Assembly: GCA_964242735.1 (NCBI GenBank)
Contig: CAXTAK010000019.1
Location: 1 to 57,528 of the forward strand
Length of the DNA: 57,528 bases
Source of the DNA: CADCUY01 sp964242735
Lineage (GTDB): Bacteria; Actinomycetota; Actinomycetes; Actinomycetales; Quadrisphaeraceae
Direction: 5' to 3'
The first letter of the stretch is position 1. Every line of letters begins with the position of its first letter. A program made the position numbers and the translations under genes. This document shows positions 15,815 through 24,657 of the stretch, piece by piece. Below the pieces are notes generated by a model. That model ran no database searches. It saw nothing but the letters and a program-made list of their open reading frames with translations, and was not told the origin of the DNA.

Positions 15815-17572
15815 TCACGCGCGGGCGATGCGCACCCAGGCGGTGACGGGCCCCTCCAGCAGCCCCGCGCCGTCCGCCGCGCGCAGGAAGTGCCGGCTGG
15901 CCAGGGCCACGTCGGAGCCCGGCGGCAGCATCCACAGCCCGTCGCCGGTGACGGTGATGACGCTCACCTCGTGGGTGGGCGTGGTGCGCGTGAACCGCAG
16001 GACGTCGTCGCGGCCGGGCTCGGGTGACCACGTGATCTCCCCGGCGCCGAGGTCCAGCTCCCGGCGCAGCGCCAGGGCCGACCGGTACATCTCGTACGTC
16101 GAGCCCGGCACGTCCTGCTGGACGTCCAGGGCGCAGCGCGCGAAGGACTCCGGTTGCGGCAGCCACGTCAGCGACGTGGGACCGAAGCCGAACCCGGGCG
16201 CGTCGGCGCGCCACGGCAGGGGCACCCGGCATCCGTCACGCCCCAGGCGGGCACCACGGGTGCGCGCGAAGGTCGGGTCGGCGCGGTCGCCGTCCTCGAG
16301 CAGGGTGTGCTCGGGCAGCCCCAGCTCCTCGCCCTGGTACAGGTAGGCCGACCCGGGCAGGGCCAGCATCAGCAGCGTCGCGGCCCGGGCCCGCGACAGC
16401 CCCAGCTCCTGGTCCGGCTGCGGGTCGCCCGGGCCGATGCCGTCGCGGCCCGCCTCGTCGGAGACGGCGCCGTCACTGCTCGCCCCCGTGACCGCCAGGC
16501 CGAGGCGTGAGGGGTGGCGGACGACGTCGTGGTTGCTCAGCACCCACGTCGTCGGTGCGCCCACCGCCGCGTTGGCGGTGGTCGTGCGCTCGATGGTCGC
16601 CCGCAGCTCCGCAGCGACCCACGCGGTGGTCAGGTACTCGAAGTTGAAGGCCTGGTGCATCTCGTCGTGGCGCACGTAGGCCGCGAGACGCTCCGCAGGC
16701 TCGACCCACGCCTCGGCCACGAGGATCCGCTCGCCGTCGTAGCCCTCCAGCACCCGCCGCCACGAGCGGTACACCGCGTGGACCTCGTCCCGGTCCCACA
16801 TGGGGGCGCGCGCACCGTCCGGCGCGGTGGCCGCCCCGGCGTGGTCCGCGTGCCAGTCCGGGAAGGCCTGGTCCTTGATCAGCCCGTGGGCGACGTCGAC
16901 CCTGAAGCCGTCGACGCCCCTGTCGAGCCAGAACCTCAGCACCTCCTCGAACATCTCCCGCACCGCCGGGTGGGTCCAGTCCAGGTCGGGCTGCTTGACG
17001 TCGAACAGGTGCAGGTACCACTGCGCCACCGCGGGCTGCCCGTCCGGCTCGACGACCCGCTCCCACGCCGAGCCCCCGAAGACGGAGCGCCAGTTCGTCG
17101 GGGGCTGCTCACCGCCGGGGCCGCGACCGTCGCGGAAGAGGAAGCGCGAGCGCTCCTCGCTGCCGGGGCCGGACAGGAGGGCGTCGACGAACCACGGGTG
17201 CTCGTCGGAGACGTGGTTGGGCACCAGGTCCACCAGCACCCGCAGCCCCAGCTCGTGGGCGCGGGCGATGAGGGCGTCGGCGTCCTCGAGGCTGCCGAAG
17301 AGCGGATCGACGTCGGTGTGGTCCGCGACGTCGTACCCCCCGTCGGCCTGGGGGGAGGCGTAGAAGGGGCTGAGCCACACCGCGTCGACACCGAGCTCGG
17401 CGAGGTGGTCGAGGCGGTCGGTGATCCCGGGCAGGTCACCGATGCCGTCGCCGTCGCTGTCGGCGAAGGAGCGGGGGTAGACCTGGTAGATCACCGCGGT
17501 GCGCCACCACTGCCCGCCGTGCCCGTTGCCGGTCGTCCTCGTCCCCGTGGCGCTCATCCCCGTGGTGCTCAT
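15815..17572 (-). CDS. aglA: Alpha-glucosidase, glycoside hydrolase family 13
   Basis: A 585-residue cytosolic enzyme that releases glucose from short alpha-1,4 or alpha-1,6 oligosaccharides such as maltose, isomaltose or trehalose-like sugars. GH13 motifs in order: AVIYQVYPRSFADSDGDGIG; region I DLVPNHVSDEHPWF; region II GFRVDVAHGL with the nucleophile Asp; region III LVAEAWVEP with the acid Glu; region IV VLSNHDVVRH with the transition-state Asp. The (beta/alpha)8 barrel is complete and a C-terminal beta domain closes it. ATG 17572 is preferred over GTG 17575. It forms a same-strand set with the truncated haemoglobin gene, as glbO and aglA do in mycobacteria. Confidence 0.93.
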   Translation of the reverse strand: MSTTGMSATGTRTTGNGHGGQWWRTAVIYQVYPRSFADSDGDGIGDLPGITDRLDHLAELGVDAVWLSPFYASPQADGGYDVADHTDVDPLFGSLEDADALIARAHELGLRVLVDLVPNHVSDEHPWFVDALLSGPGSEERSRFLFRDGRGPGGEQPPTNWRSVFGGSAWERVVEPDGQPAVAQWYLHLFDVKQPDLDWTHPAVREMFEEVLRFWLDRGVDGFRVDVAHGLIKDQAFPDWHADHAGAATAPDGARAPMWDRDEVHAVYRSWRRVLEGYDGERILVAEAWVEPAERLAAYVRHDEMHQAFNFEYLTTAWVAAELRATIERTTTANAAVGAPTTWVLSNHDVVRHPSRLGLAVTGASSDGAVSDEAGRDGIGPGDPQPDQELGLSRARAATLLMLALPGSAYLYQGEELGLPEHTLLEDGDRADPTFARTRGARLGRDGCRVPLPWRADAPGFGFGPTSLTWLPQPESFARCALDVQQDVPGSTYEMYRSALALRRELDLGAGEITWSPEPGRDDVLRFTRTTPTHEVSVITVTGDGLWMLPPGSDVALASRHFLRAADGAGLLEGPVTAWVRIARA

Positions 17573-17602
17573 CACAGCCCAGCCTAGCCAGCCTCGGGCT
17601 GC

Positions 17603-18034
17603 TCAGTCCTCGAAGGTGTTGATCAGCGAGTGCGCGGCCCGCTCCAGGTAGTCCCAGAGCAGGGCGTGCTGCGCCGGTGGCAGGTGCAGGGAGTCCACCG
17701 CGTCCCGCATGTGCGTCAGCCAGCGGTCACGGGCCAGGGGGCCGATGCGGAAGCCGGCGTGGCGCATCCGCAGGCGCGGGTGCCCCCGGGTGCGGTTGTA
17801 GGTGTCCGGACCACCCCAGTACTGCTCGAGGAACAGGGTGAGGCGTTCGCGGGCGGCCCCGAGGTCCTGCTCGGGGTACAGCGGCCGCAGCACGTCGTCC
17901 TGCGCGACCCCGAGGTAGAAGCGGTCCACCAGGGCCACGAAGGTCTCGTGCCCGCCGATCTCGGCGAAGAACGACGGCGGCGCCGCCGTCGGCGCGGGCG
18001 TGCGGCCAGCTGGGGTCAGGGGGATCTGCCTCAC
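17603..18034 (-). CDS. glbO: Truncated haemoglobin, group II (trHbO type)
   Basis: A 143-residue 2-on-2 globin. SFFAEIGGHETFVALVDRFY (helices A/B), DDVLRPLYPEQDLGAARERL, LFLEQYWGGPDTYNRTRGHP and LRMRHAGFRIGPLARDRWL follow the trHbO pattern. The proximal histidine is in RMRHAGF, and YWGGPDTYNRTRGHP carries the invariant Trp/Tyr of the group. It binds O2/NO and is linked to respiration or oxidative stress in mycobacteria. It is 30 bp upstream of the alpha-glucosidase start on the same strand, so co-transcription is likely. Confidence 0.94.
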   Translation of the reverse strand: MRQIPLTPAGRTPAPTAAPPSFFAEIGGHETFVALVDRFYLGVAQDDVLRPLYPEQDLGAARERLTLFLEQYWGGPDTYNRTRGHPRLRMRHAGFRIGPLARDRWLTHMRDAVDSLHLPPAQHALLWDYLERAAHSLINTFED

Positions 18035-18038
18035 CCGC

Positions 18039-19049
18039 TCAACCCGGTGTGCCGGGACGCACGGCGTTGACCAGGGGCGCGGAGGCGGGCGTGGGCCCAG
18101 TGCCCGCGGGGTTGCCCCGGGGGTCGCGGCGGAGCCGCTCGAGGTCGGGGCGCGCGGCGTGGAGGTTGCCGCTGCGGGCGGGTCCGGCCGCGCTGATCCG
18201 CGTGCGGGTCAGGCTCGCCAGGTGCATCGCTGGAACGGCGATGCGGTCCCACACCGCGGGCAGCAGGCCGGAGGCGGCGACGATGCCGGGGTTGGCCCAC
18301 CCCACCCCCAGCTCGCGCTGGGGAGCGCGGGTGGCGCGCAGCACGGTCGCGGCGACCTTCTCGGGGCGGGCCACGGGGAAGGGGGGCTTGGGGCGGCGCC
18401 CGATCGTGTTCGCGGCCTGGTCGTAGATGGGGGTGTCGACCCCACCGGGTGCCACGAGGGTGATCGTGATCGTGGGGATGTCGGCGTTCTCGGTCTGCAG
18501 CACGCGGGTCAGGCCGCGCAGCGCCCACTTGCTGGCGACGTAGGCGCCCATGTACGGCACCGCCACGCGCCCCAGCACCGACCCCACGACCACCACGGAC
18601 CCGGACCGCTGGCGGCGGAAGACGGTCAGGGCGGCCTTGCAGACGCGGAACGCGCCGAGGAGGTTGACCTCGATGACGCGGTCGAAGGTGGCGTCCTCCT
18701 GCTCCTCCACGCGCGAGTACGCCGCGACGCCGGCGTTCTGCACCACCACGTCCAGGCGCCCGAAGGTGGTGACGGCGGCCTCGGCGGCCTCGGCGACGGC
18801 CGCGCCGTCGGTCACGTCGAGGGGCTTGACCAGCACCGCGGCCGCCCCGAGGGCCTCGCACTCGCCGCGGACCTCCGCGAGCACGTCGCCGGCGCGCGCG
18901 GAGAGCACGAGGCGGTCACCGCGCCGGGCGCAGGCGTGCGCGACGGCGCGACCGATGCCGCTGCTGGCCCCGGTGATCCACACGACCGCCCCCTCGGTGG
19001 GGTGCTGGTCGTGGCCGGGCGGGGCTGTGGCACTGCGGTCACCGGGCAC
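18039..19049 (-). CDS. Short-chain dehydrogenase/reductase
   Basis: A 336-residue classical SDR with a C-terminal extension. The cofactor motif is TGASSGIGRAVAHACARRGD, the NAG motif is VVQNAGVAAYS, the active-site Ser is in VVVVGSVLG and Tyr/Lys in YMGAYVASKWAL. The residue after the second strand (LSARAGD) suggests NADP. The extension after 230 (TPIYDQAANTIGRRPKPPF and on) resembles SDR proteins that act on lipids or steroids. GTG 19049 is selected because it overlaps the end of the preceding gene by 11 bp, typical of coupling; the 26 upstream codons are Pro/Arg-rich noise. Substrate unknown. Confidence 0.88.
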   Translation of the reverse strand: MPGDRSATAPPGHDQHPTEGAVVWITGASSGIGRAVAHACARRGDRLVLSARAGDVLAEVRGECEALGAAAVLVKPLDVTDGAAVAEAAEAAVTTFGRLDVVVQNAGVAAYSRVEEQEDATFDRVIEVNLLGAFRVCKAALTVFRRQRSGSVVVVGSVLGRVAVPYMGAYVASKWALRGLTRVLQTENADIPTITITLVAPGGVDTPIYDQAANTIGRRPKPPFPVARPEKVAATVLRATRAPQRELGVGWANPGIVAASGLLPAVWDRIAVPAMHLASLTRTRISAAGPARSGNLHAARPDLERLRRDPRGNPAGTGPTPASAPLVNAVRPGTPG

Positions 19050-20706
19050 CGGTGGCTCCCTCGGGGGTCTGGGCGGCGGGCCCGGGCCCGCTGACGAGCA
19101 CGGTGGCGCGCGCGGCGGGGTGCTCACGGACCTGGCCGCTCTCCCGGCTGGTGACGGCCTCGGCCGCCTTGGCGACGTTGCGCTGCATGCCGCCGAAGAC
19201 GATGCCGTGGAAGGGCTTGATGGCCTGCCAGTACAGGAGGCCCTGCAGTCCCCTGGGGCGGAAGACGGCCTTCTGCCGGAAGCGGGTCTGGCCGCCGTCG
19301 GTCTCCACGGTGAGGTCCAGCCACGCCTCGCCGGGCACGCGCATCTCCGCCCGCAGGCGCAGCAGGCGCTGCTCCTCGAGCTCCTCCACCCGCCACCAGT
19401 CCAGCGCGTCCCCGACCGCGAGGCGGTCGGGGTTGGCGCGGCCGCGGTTCAGCCCCGGGCCGCCGGCGACGCGGTCGAGGATGCCGCGGACCTTCCACCC
19501 CAGCGACCACGAGTACCAGCCGTTGACCCCGCCGATGCCCCGGATGACGGTCCACAGCTGCTCCGGGGTGGCGTCCACGACGCTGGCCCGGTCGTCGACG
19601 TACAGGGAGCCGCCCGCCCAGGCGGGGTCGGTGGGCAGGGGGTCGCTGGCGGTTTCGGGGGTGGCGGCGGAACGCCACGAGGTGGTGACGTCGAAGGTCC
19701 TCACCCGTGCCAGGGCCAGCTCGATGGCTCGCGACAGCCCCAGCAGCCCCTCGGGCGGGTCGGGCACGAACTGCGCGATGTCGTGCTCCTTGGTGACCAC
19801 CTCGTGGGTGATCGAGCGCACGAGGGGACCGGCGATGCTCGCCGGGACGGGGGTGACCATGTTGATCCAGTGCGTGGACAGCCCCGGGGTGAAGAACGGC
19901 ACGGGGATCGCCCGCCGCGGTGGGAGCCCGGCGACCGCGGCGTAGGCCTGCATCATCTCGAGGTAGGTCAGGACGTCGGCGCCGCCGATGTCGAAGCCGC
20001 GGTTGACCTCCCGGGGCATCGTCGCGGCCCCGACGAGGTAGCGCAGGACGTCGCGCACGGCGATCGGCTGGATGCGGGTGGCCAGCCAGCGCGGCCGGAT
20101 GATGATCGGCAGCCGCTCGGTGAGGTGACGCAGCATCTCGAAGGACGCGGACCCCGAGCCGATGATCACCGCGGCGCGCAGCACCGTGGTGGGCACCCCG
20201 GAGGCGAGGAGGATCTCCTCGACCTCCTTGCGGCTCTCCAGGTGCACGGACAGCCTCTCGTCGGCGGGGTACAGCCCGCCGAGGTAGACCAGCCGGCCCG
20301 TGCCGGCCTCGCGCGCGGCGCGGCCGAAGCCCAGGGCCAGGCGGCGGTCGCGGGCGGCGAAGGAGGGGTCGGTGTCGAGGGAGTGCAGCAGGTAGTAGGC
20401 GACGTCGACGCCGGCGAGCGCCTCCGCGAGGGCGTCGCCGTCGGCGGCGTCGCCCTCGACGACCTCGATGCGCTCGAACCAGTCGCGGCTCTCCAGCCGG
20501 CGGGCGTCGCGGGCGATGGCCCGCACCCGGTACCCGGCCTCCAGCAGCTCGGGCACCAGGCGTCCGCCGATGTAGCCGGTGACCCCGGTGACCAGGACCA
20601 GGGGCGCCACCCCGTCGGGCCCGGGCACGGCCGGTGGCAGCTCGGCGTCCTCGGGACTGCCGTCGACGGTGTCGGCGGGCGTCGCGTCGCCCTGGTCGGT
20701 GGTCAT
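19039..20706 (-). CDS. SDR-like NAD(P)-binding protein with DUF2867 domain
   Basis: A 555-residue protein. Residues about 36-270 are an atypical SDR (LVLVTGVTGYIGGRLVPELL, DVAYYLLHSL, LVYLGGLYP) of the NmrA/YbjT kind, which binds NAD(P) but often lacks the Tyr-Lys pair. Residues about 340-530 form a DUF2867/START-like module (DATPEQLWTVIRGIGGVNGWYSW, then LRLRAEMRVPGEAWLDLTVE and FRPRGLQGLLYWQAIKPFH), possibly a lipid-binding cavity. It starts at ATG 20706 and overlaps the following SDR gene. The two are probably one operon acting on the same hydrophobic substrate. Confidence 0.9.
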   Translation of the reverse strand: MTTDQGDATPADTVDGSPEDAELPPAVPGPDGVAPLVLVTGVTGYIGGRLVPELLEAGYRVRAIARDARRLESRDWFERIEVVEGDAADGDALAEALAGVDVAYYLLHSLDTDPSFAARDRRLALGFGRAAREAGTGRLVYLGGLYPADERLSVHLESRKEVEEILLASGVPTTVLRAAVIIGSGSASFEMLRHLTERLPIIIRPRWLATRIQPIAVRDVLRYLVGAATMPREVNRGFDIGGADVLTYLEMMQAYAAVAGLPPRRAIPVPFFTPGLSTHWINMVTPVPASIAGPLVRSITHEVVTKEHDIAQFVPDPPEGLLGLSRAIELALARVRTFDVTTSWRSAATPETASDPLPTDPAWAGGSLYVDDRASVVDATPEQLWTVIRGIGGVNGWYSWSLGWKVRGILDRVAGGPGLNRGRANPDRLAVGDALDWWRVEELEEQRLLRLRAEMRVPGEAWLDLTVETDGGQTRFRQKAVFRPRGLQGLLYWQAIKPFHGIVFGGMQRNVAKAAEAVTSRESGQVREHPAARATVLVSGPGPAAQTPEGATGAR

Positions 20707-20802
20707 CCCCGTATCGTGCGCCTCGGCGGGGTGGGACGCACACGTGGGTCCCCGACCGGTGCCGGTCAGGTCCAGAGCGGCGGCGCGGTGGAGGGCGGGG
20801 GT

Positions 20803-21216
20803 GTGGGGGTGCGGCGGTGGCTCCTCGTGCCGGCCCTGGTCGCGCTGCTGGTGCCCGCGGGCGGGTGCGCGGACGGCGGGTCGCCCCCTGCGGGCGCGTC
20901 GGGCCCCGCGGCGTCCCCCAGCACCGGGTCCTCGGGCAAGATCGCGCCCCCGGGCGACGCCGTCTCCCCGAAGCCCCCGTCGGTCGCGGGGGGCCCTTCG
21001 CCCACCCCGGTGGAGCTGACGGGCACGACGGTGGTGGGGGTGGAGTCCGGCTGCACGCTGCTCATCGGCGGGGGCACCACCCACCTGCTCGTCGGGCTGC
21101 CCGAGCCGGTCGAGCCGGGGGCGCAGCTGCGGGTGCTGGGCGCGCCCGACCCCGAGCTGGCGACCACGTGCCAGGAGGGCACCCCGTTCCTCGTCGCCGA
21201 GGTCCTGACGCCCTGA
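20803..21216 (+). CDS. Small lipoprotein of unknown function
   Basis: A 137-residue exported protein. A short basic start (VRRWLLVPALVALLV) leads to the lipobox PAGGC, then a Ser/Pro/Gly-rich spacer to about residue 65 and a compact C-terminal module (GTTVVGVESGCTLLIGGGTT, HLLVGLPEPVEPGAQLRVLG, ATTCQEGTPFLVAEVL). The two cysteines in the module may pair. GTG 20803 is chosen because GGAGGG lies seven bases before it; GTG 20809 is in frame too. It is divergent from the DUF2867 gene and convergent with the subtilase across a hairpin. Confidence 0.75.
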   Translation: MGVRRWLLVPALVALLVPAGGCADGGSPPAGASGPAASPSTGSSGKIAPPGDAVSPKPPSVAGGPSPTPVELTGTTVVGVESGCTLLIGGGTTHLLVGLPEPVEPGAQLRVLGAPDPELATTCQEGTPFLVAEVLTP

Positions 21217-21247
21217 CCCCCGCTCACGGCCGTGACCCCACCGGACG

Positions 21248-21287
21248 CACCGGGGCCCCGCGAGCGGCTGCTCACGGGGCCCCGGTG
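21248..21287. terminator. Bidirectional terminator hairpin
   Basis: CACCGGGGCCCCG (21248-21260) pairs perfectly with CGGGGCCCCGGTG (21275-21287) around a 14-nt loop, between the convergent lipoprotein and subtilase genes. Confidence 0.85.
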
Positions 21288-21303
21288 GCCGGTGCTCGCG
21301 AGC

Positions 21304-24300
21304 TCAGCCCGCGACGGACTCCACCAGCACCGTGCCGCTGCCCAGCTCGGCGCCCTCGGAGCTGACCACGGTCATCCGCCCGAAGAGCTGACGACCCTCG
21401 GTGGGCGCTGCCAGCGCCGTCACCGTCCCGGAGACCTCCACGGTCTCCCCCGCGTCCAGCTGCACCGGGGCGCCCGGGACGGTCAGCGTCCCCAGGCCGG
21501 CGGAGGTGAACACGTCGCGGATGTCGTACGCCGTGGTGCCCGCGGGCACCTCGTAGCCGTCCACGACGATGGTGTACGTGCCCGGAGCCGGGTCGTCGAC
21601 GACGACCGTCTCCTCGGAGTCCCCGTCCGCGGAGGAGCCCACCACCGCGCCGTCCAGCAGCACCGCGAGGTCGAGGTCGGCCCCCGGGTCGCTGGGGTTG
21701 CCGATCGAGACCTCGAGGCTGTCCGCGCCAGCCGGCACGTCCACGGTGGACTCGGTGGTAGCGCCGTCGGCGATGCTCGGTCGCCCGGTGCGAGCGCTGC
21801 CGAGCGCCCCACCGCGCGGGGTGACGGTGACCGGACCGAAGTCGTTGGTCACCGACCACGTCACCGGCGCCGCGACGCCGGCGGCGACCTCGGCGAGGAC
21901 GACCTGCTCCGGGTCGACGGTGACGCCCTGCGCCGCTGCGGTCAGGCGGTAGGGGTTGACCAGGAACGGCGAGGTGCGCCGCGACTCCACCTCGATCTCC
22001 CACACGCCCGGCAGCGGGTCGCGGTAGGACCGCGACGTCGCCCGGCACGTCGCCGGGTCACCGAAGTTCGTGTAGCAGTCCAGGCTCGACGTGCTCTCCA
22101 CCGGCACCCCGTACGGGTTGATGGCGATGAAGCGGGTCTGGCTGCCCGCGGCGATGCCGGCGAGGTTCACCTGCAGCGCCCTCGCCCCCGCGGGGACGGT
22201 GACGAACAGGCTCTCGGTGCGGTTGCGCTCGACGTCACCGGTCACCGACGTCGAGAACGGCGCCTCGACCAGGGACGTGCCCACGACCACGGTGTTGAGC
22301 ACCTCGGTGTCGACACCGACGGTGCGGGGGTCGTCCAGGCGCATGACGGCGCTGTGGACGCCGGCGGCGGGGGTGGCCGTGACGTCCACGGCCACCGCCT
22401 GGCCGAGCGGCAGGTCGACGGTGGGCGCGGAGGTGAACGTGCCGTCGTTCCCGACCCAGGTGATGCGGTGGGGCAGCGACCCGGCCGCGCCGGACGTGCG
22501 GGTGATCGTCACGGGGTACGCCTTCGCCTCACCGGGGGCGTGCCCGCCCTCGGTGGCCCCGCACCGGTTGTGGATGCCGACGCCCTGGTCGGGAGCGGTG
22601 AGGTAGTCCGACAGCGGGGTGCACACCGGGGCGGTGACGGTGTAGTCCTGCACCACCGGTCCCCGGCTGAGCAGCTTCCACGCCTCGACCAGGTCGACCT
22701 GCCCGTTGCCCTGGGCGTGGGCCGGGACGTCCGCGATGAAGTCCGCGGCGCTGTACAGGGCCCGCCGCAGCTGCGGGGGGGTGACGGGCTGCTGCCGCGA
22801 CCTGCTCGCCGAGAGCAGCAGGGCCGCGCCACCGGCGGCCTGCGGTGAGGCCATCGACGTGCCGTTGAACATCTCCAGCCCCACCGGGAGGGTGTAGCCG
22901 GTCTCGGCGACGTCAGGGGAGTTCAGCCAGCGCGGCGTGGTGGAGACCGCGGAGCCCGGTGCGGTGACGTTGGGCTTGAACCCGCCGTCCTCGCGCGGAC
23001 CGCGGGAGGAGAAGTTGTGCAGGTTCAGGTCGGCGGAGACCTCCGAGCCGTAGTTCGACAGCCACGTCGCCTTGGAGATCGACGAGCCCACGCTGACGAC
23101 GTCCGTGGCGACGGAGGGGTCACCGATGGTGTTCACCCCGGGTCCGGAGTTGCCCGCGGAGATGAACAGCTGCACCCCGTACTCGTCGATGAGGCGGTCG
23201 TAGAGCGTGGCGCGGGTGTTGGCGCCGTCGTTCAGGGCCGGCAGCCCGCCGATGGACATGTTCACCACGTCGACGCGGCGGTTGGCGACCAGGTCGATCA
23301 TGCCCTCGGTCAGGGCGACCGCGGTGCAGCCACCGCCCCAGGAGCAGGCCCGGGAGGAGACGATGCGGGCCCCGGGGGCCGCGCCGTCCGCTGTGCCGCC
23401 GTACAGGTCGTTCGCCGCGGCGATGCCCGCGACGTGGGAGCCGTGGGCGCTCTCGACGATGCCGATGTTGACGTAGTCGGCGCGTCGCCCGACCTCGGCG
23501 CCGCCCAGGGCGCTGCGGTCGACGTCCTCGCGGAACTCCACGACGAAGGGCATGGTCTCCACCACGTCGCTCGTGCTCGCGTCGTCGGTGCCGAAGTGGC
23601 CCACCTGGTACTGCTCGCGGTAGGGGCGCATCAGGGTCTCGTCGGTGAAGTCGCGGTCCTGGTCGACGTCGACCCAGATCGCGTTGTCCGACGCCCGGTA
23701 CAGCACGCCCCACACGTCGGTGGTGTCGCCGTCGCGGTTGACGTCCCCCTCCGGCTCGCTGGCGGCCGTGATCGACTCCCGGAAGACGTTGACGCGGAAG
23801 TCCCCGGCCGGGGCGGTCCACGCGGCGTCCTGGTAGGTGAAGGTCGGCCCGGTGACGGCGGTGATCATGGGGCGCCACGTGGCGTCACCCTCGGTGACCG
23901 GGTCGGTGGCGGTGACCCAGTCGACGATCTTGCGCTCACCGGTGGACGTGGTCGCCAGCGCCGGGTGGTCGAGGTCGATGCCCGAGTCCAGGATCCCGAT
24001 CGTGGTGCCGCGCCCGTCCCAGGTGGGGTTGGCGGCCTTGAAGGCCACGGCGCCCGTCTCTGCGGCCGGCAGGTACGGGTTCGCGTCGGGGGTGCCCGGG
24101 CCGGGGACCGGCACCGCGCCCGGGGCCGCCTGCTCCTGCGCCGGGCGCGGGTCCTCGAGGGGGACCTCCTCGTCGAGGTCGACGGCGACGACGTCGCGCC
24201 GGGCGGCGGTCGCGAGCACCTCACCGGTGGGCACCGAGGCGCGCACGTAGCCGAGCCGGTCGTTGCGGTACCCGACCGACCCTCCGCCCTCGGTGAGGGC

Positions 24301-24561
24301 GGCGTCGACGCCCTCGGTGGCGCCCGGTGCCGTGGCGACCAGGACGGTGACCCGGTCCACGCCCTGGGCCTCGGCCTCGGAGAGCCGCTGGCGGTCGGCC
24401 TGGCCGAGCTTGTCGCGGGCAGGTGCGCCCTTGGCCTCGTCCAGGCCCGTCGCGGACGCCTCCTCCACCGGGGCGGCGTAGCCGACCCCCGATGATCCCG
24501 CGACGATCAGACCGCTGGTGAGGAGGATCGCCGTCGCGCGGCGCGGTGTGCTGGGTCTCAC
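21304..24561 (-). CDS. Secreted subtilisin-like serine protease (S8) with long insertion
   Basis: A 1085-residue exported protease. The signal peptide is RRATAILLTSGLIVAGSS...AYAAP-like. Residues about 45-140 are an inhibitor-like propeptide. The catalytic triad is Asp192 (ILDSGIDLDHP), His373 (AHGSHVAGIA) and Ser568 (FNGTSMASPQA); oxyanion Asn471 is in FISAGNSGPG. About 180 residues separate Asp and His, far more than in subtilisin. This insert carries two Asp-rich calcium-loop-like stretches (DVNRDGDTTD and DVDQDRDFTDE). After 640, several beta-sandwich (PPC/FN3-like) modules follow. The start is GTG 24561, preceded by AGGAG eight bases upstream; the longer ATG frame is less likely. Confidence 0.93.
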   Translation of the reverse strand: MRPSTPRRATAILLTSGLIVAGSSGVGYAAPVEEASATGLDEAKGAPARDKLGQADRQRLSEAEAQGVDRVTVLVATAPGATEGVDAALTEGGGSVGYRNDRLGYVRASVPTGEVLATAARRDVVAVDLDEEVPLEDPRPAQEQAAPGAVPVPGPGTPDANPYLPAAETGAVAFKAANPTWDGRGTTIGILDSGIDLDHPALATTSTGERKIVDWVTATDPVTEGDATWRPMITAVTGPTFTYQDAAWTAPAGDFRVNVFRESITAASEPEGDVNRDGDTTDVWGVLYRASDNAIWVDVDQDRDFTDETLMRPYREQYQVGHFGTDDASTSDVVETMPFVVEFREDVDRSALGGAEVGRRADYVNIGIVESAHGSHVAGIAAANDLYGGTADGAAPGARIVSSRACSWGGGCTAVALTEGMIDLVANRRVDVVNMSIGGLPALNDGANTRATLYDRLIDEYGVQLFISAGNSGPGVNTIGDPSVATDVVSVGSSISKATWLSNYGSEVSADLNLHNFSSRGPREDGGFKPNVTAPGSAVSTTPRWLNSPDVAETGYTLPVGLEMFNGTSMASPQAAGGAALLLSASRSRQQPVTPPQLRRALYSAADFIADVPAHAQGNGQVDLVEAWKLLSRGPVVQDYTVTAPVCTPLSDYLTAPDQGVGIHNRCGATEGGHAPGEAKAYPVTITRTSGAAGSLPHRITWVGNDGTFTSAPTVDLPLGQAVAVDVTATPAAGVHSAVMRLDDPRTVGVDTEVLNTVVVGTSLVEAPFSTSVTGDVERNRTESLFVTVPAGARALQVNLAGIAAGSQTRFIAINPYGVPVESTSSLDCYTNFGDPATCRATSRSYRDPLPGVWEIEVESRRTSPFLVNPYRLTAAAQGVTVDPEQVVLAEVAAGVAAPVTWSVTNDFGPVTVTPRGGALGSARTGRPSIADGATTESTVDVPAGADSLEVSIGNPSDPGADLDLAVLLDGAVVGSSADGDSEETVVVDDPAPGTYTIVVDGYEVPAGTTAYDIRDVFTSAGLGTLTVPGAPVQLDAGETVEVSGTVTALAAPTEGRQLFGRMTVVSSEGAELGSGTVLVESVAG

Positions 24562-24657
24562 GGACTCGCTCCTGGGTTCGCGCCGCTGTGTGACCACTCG
24601 TCCACGGTCGGCTGTGCCTGGTCTACCGCACTCGGCGTGGCGACGGGAAGCAGATCG

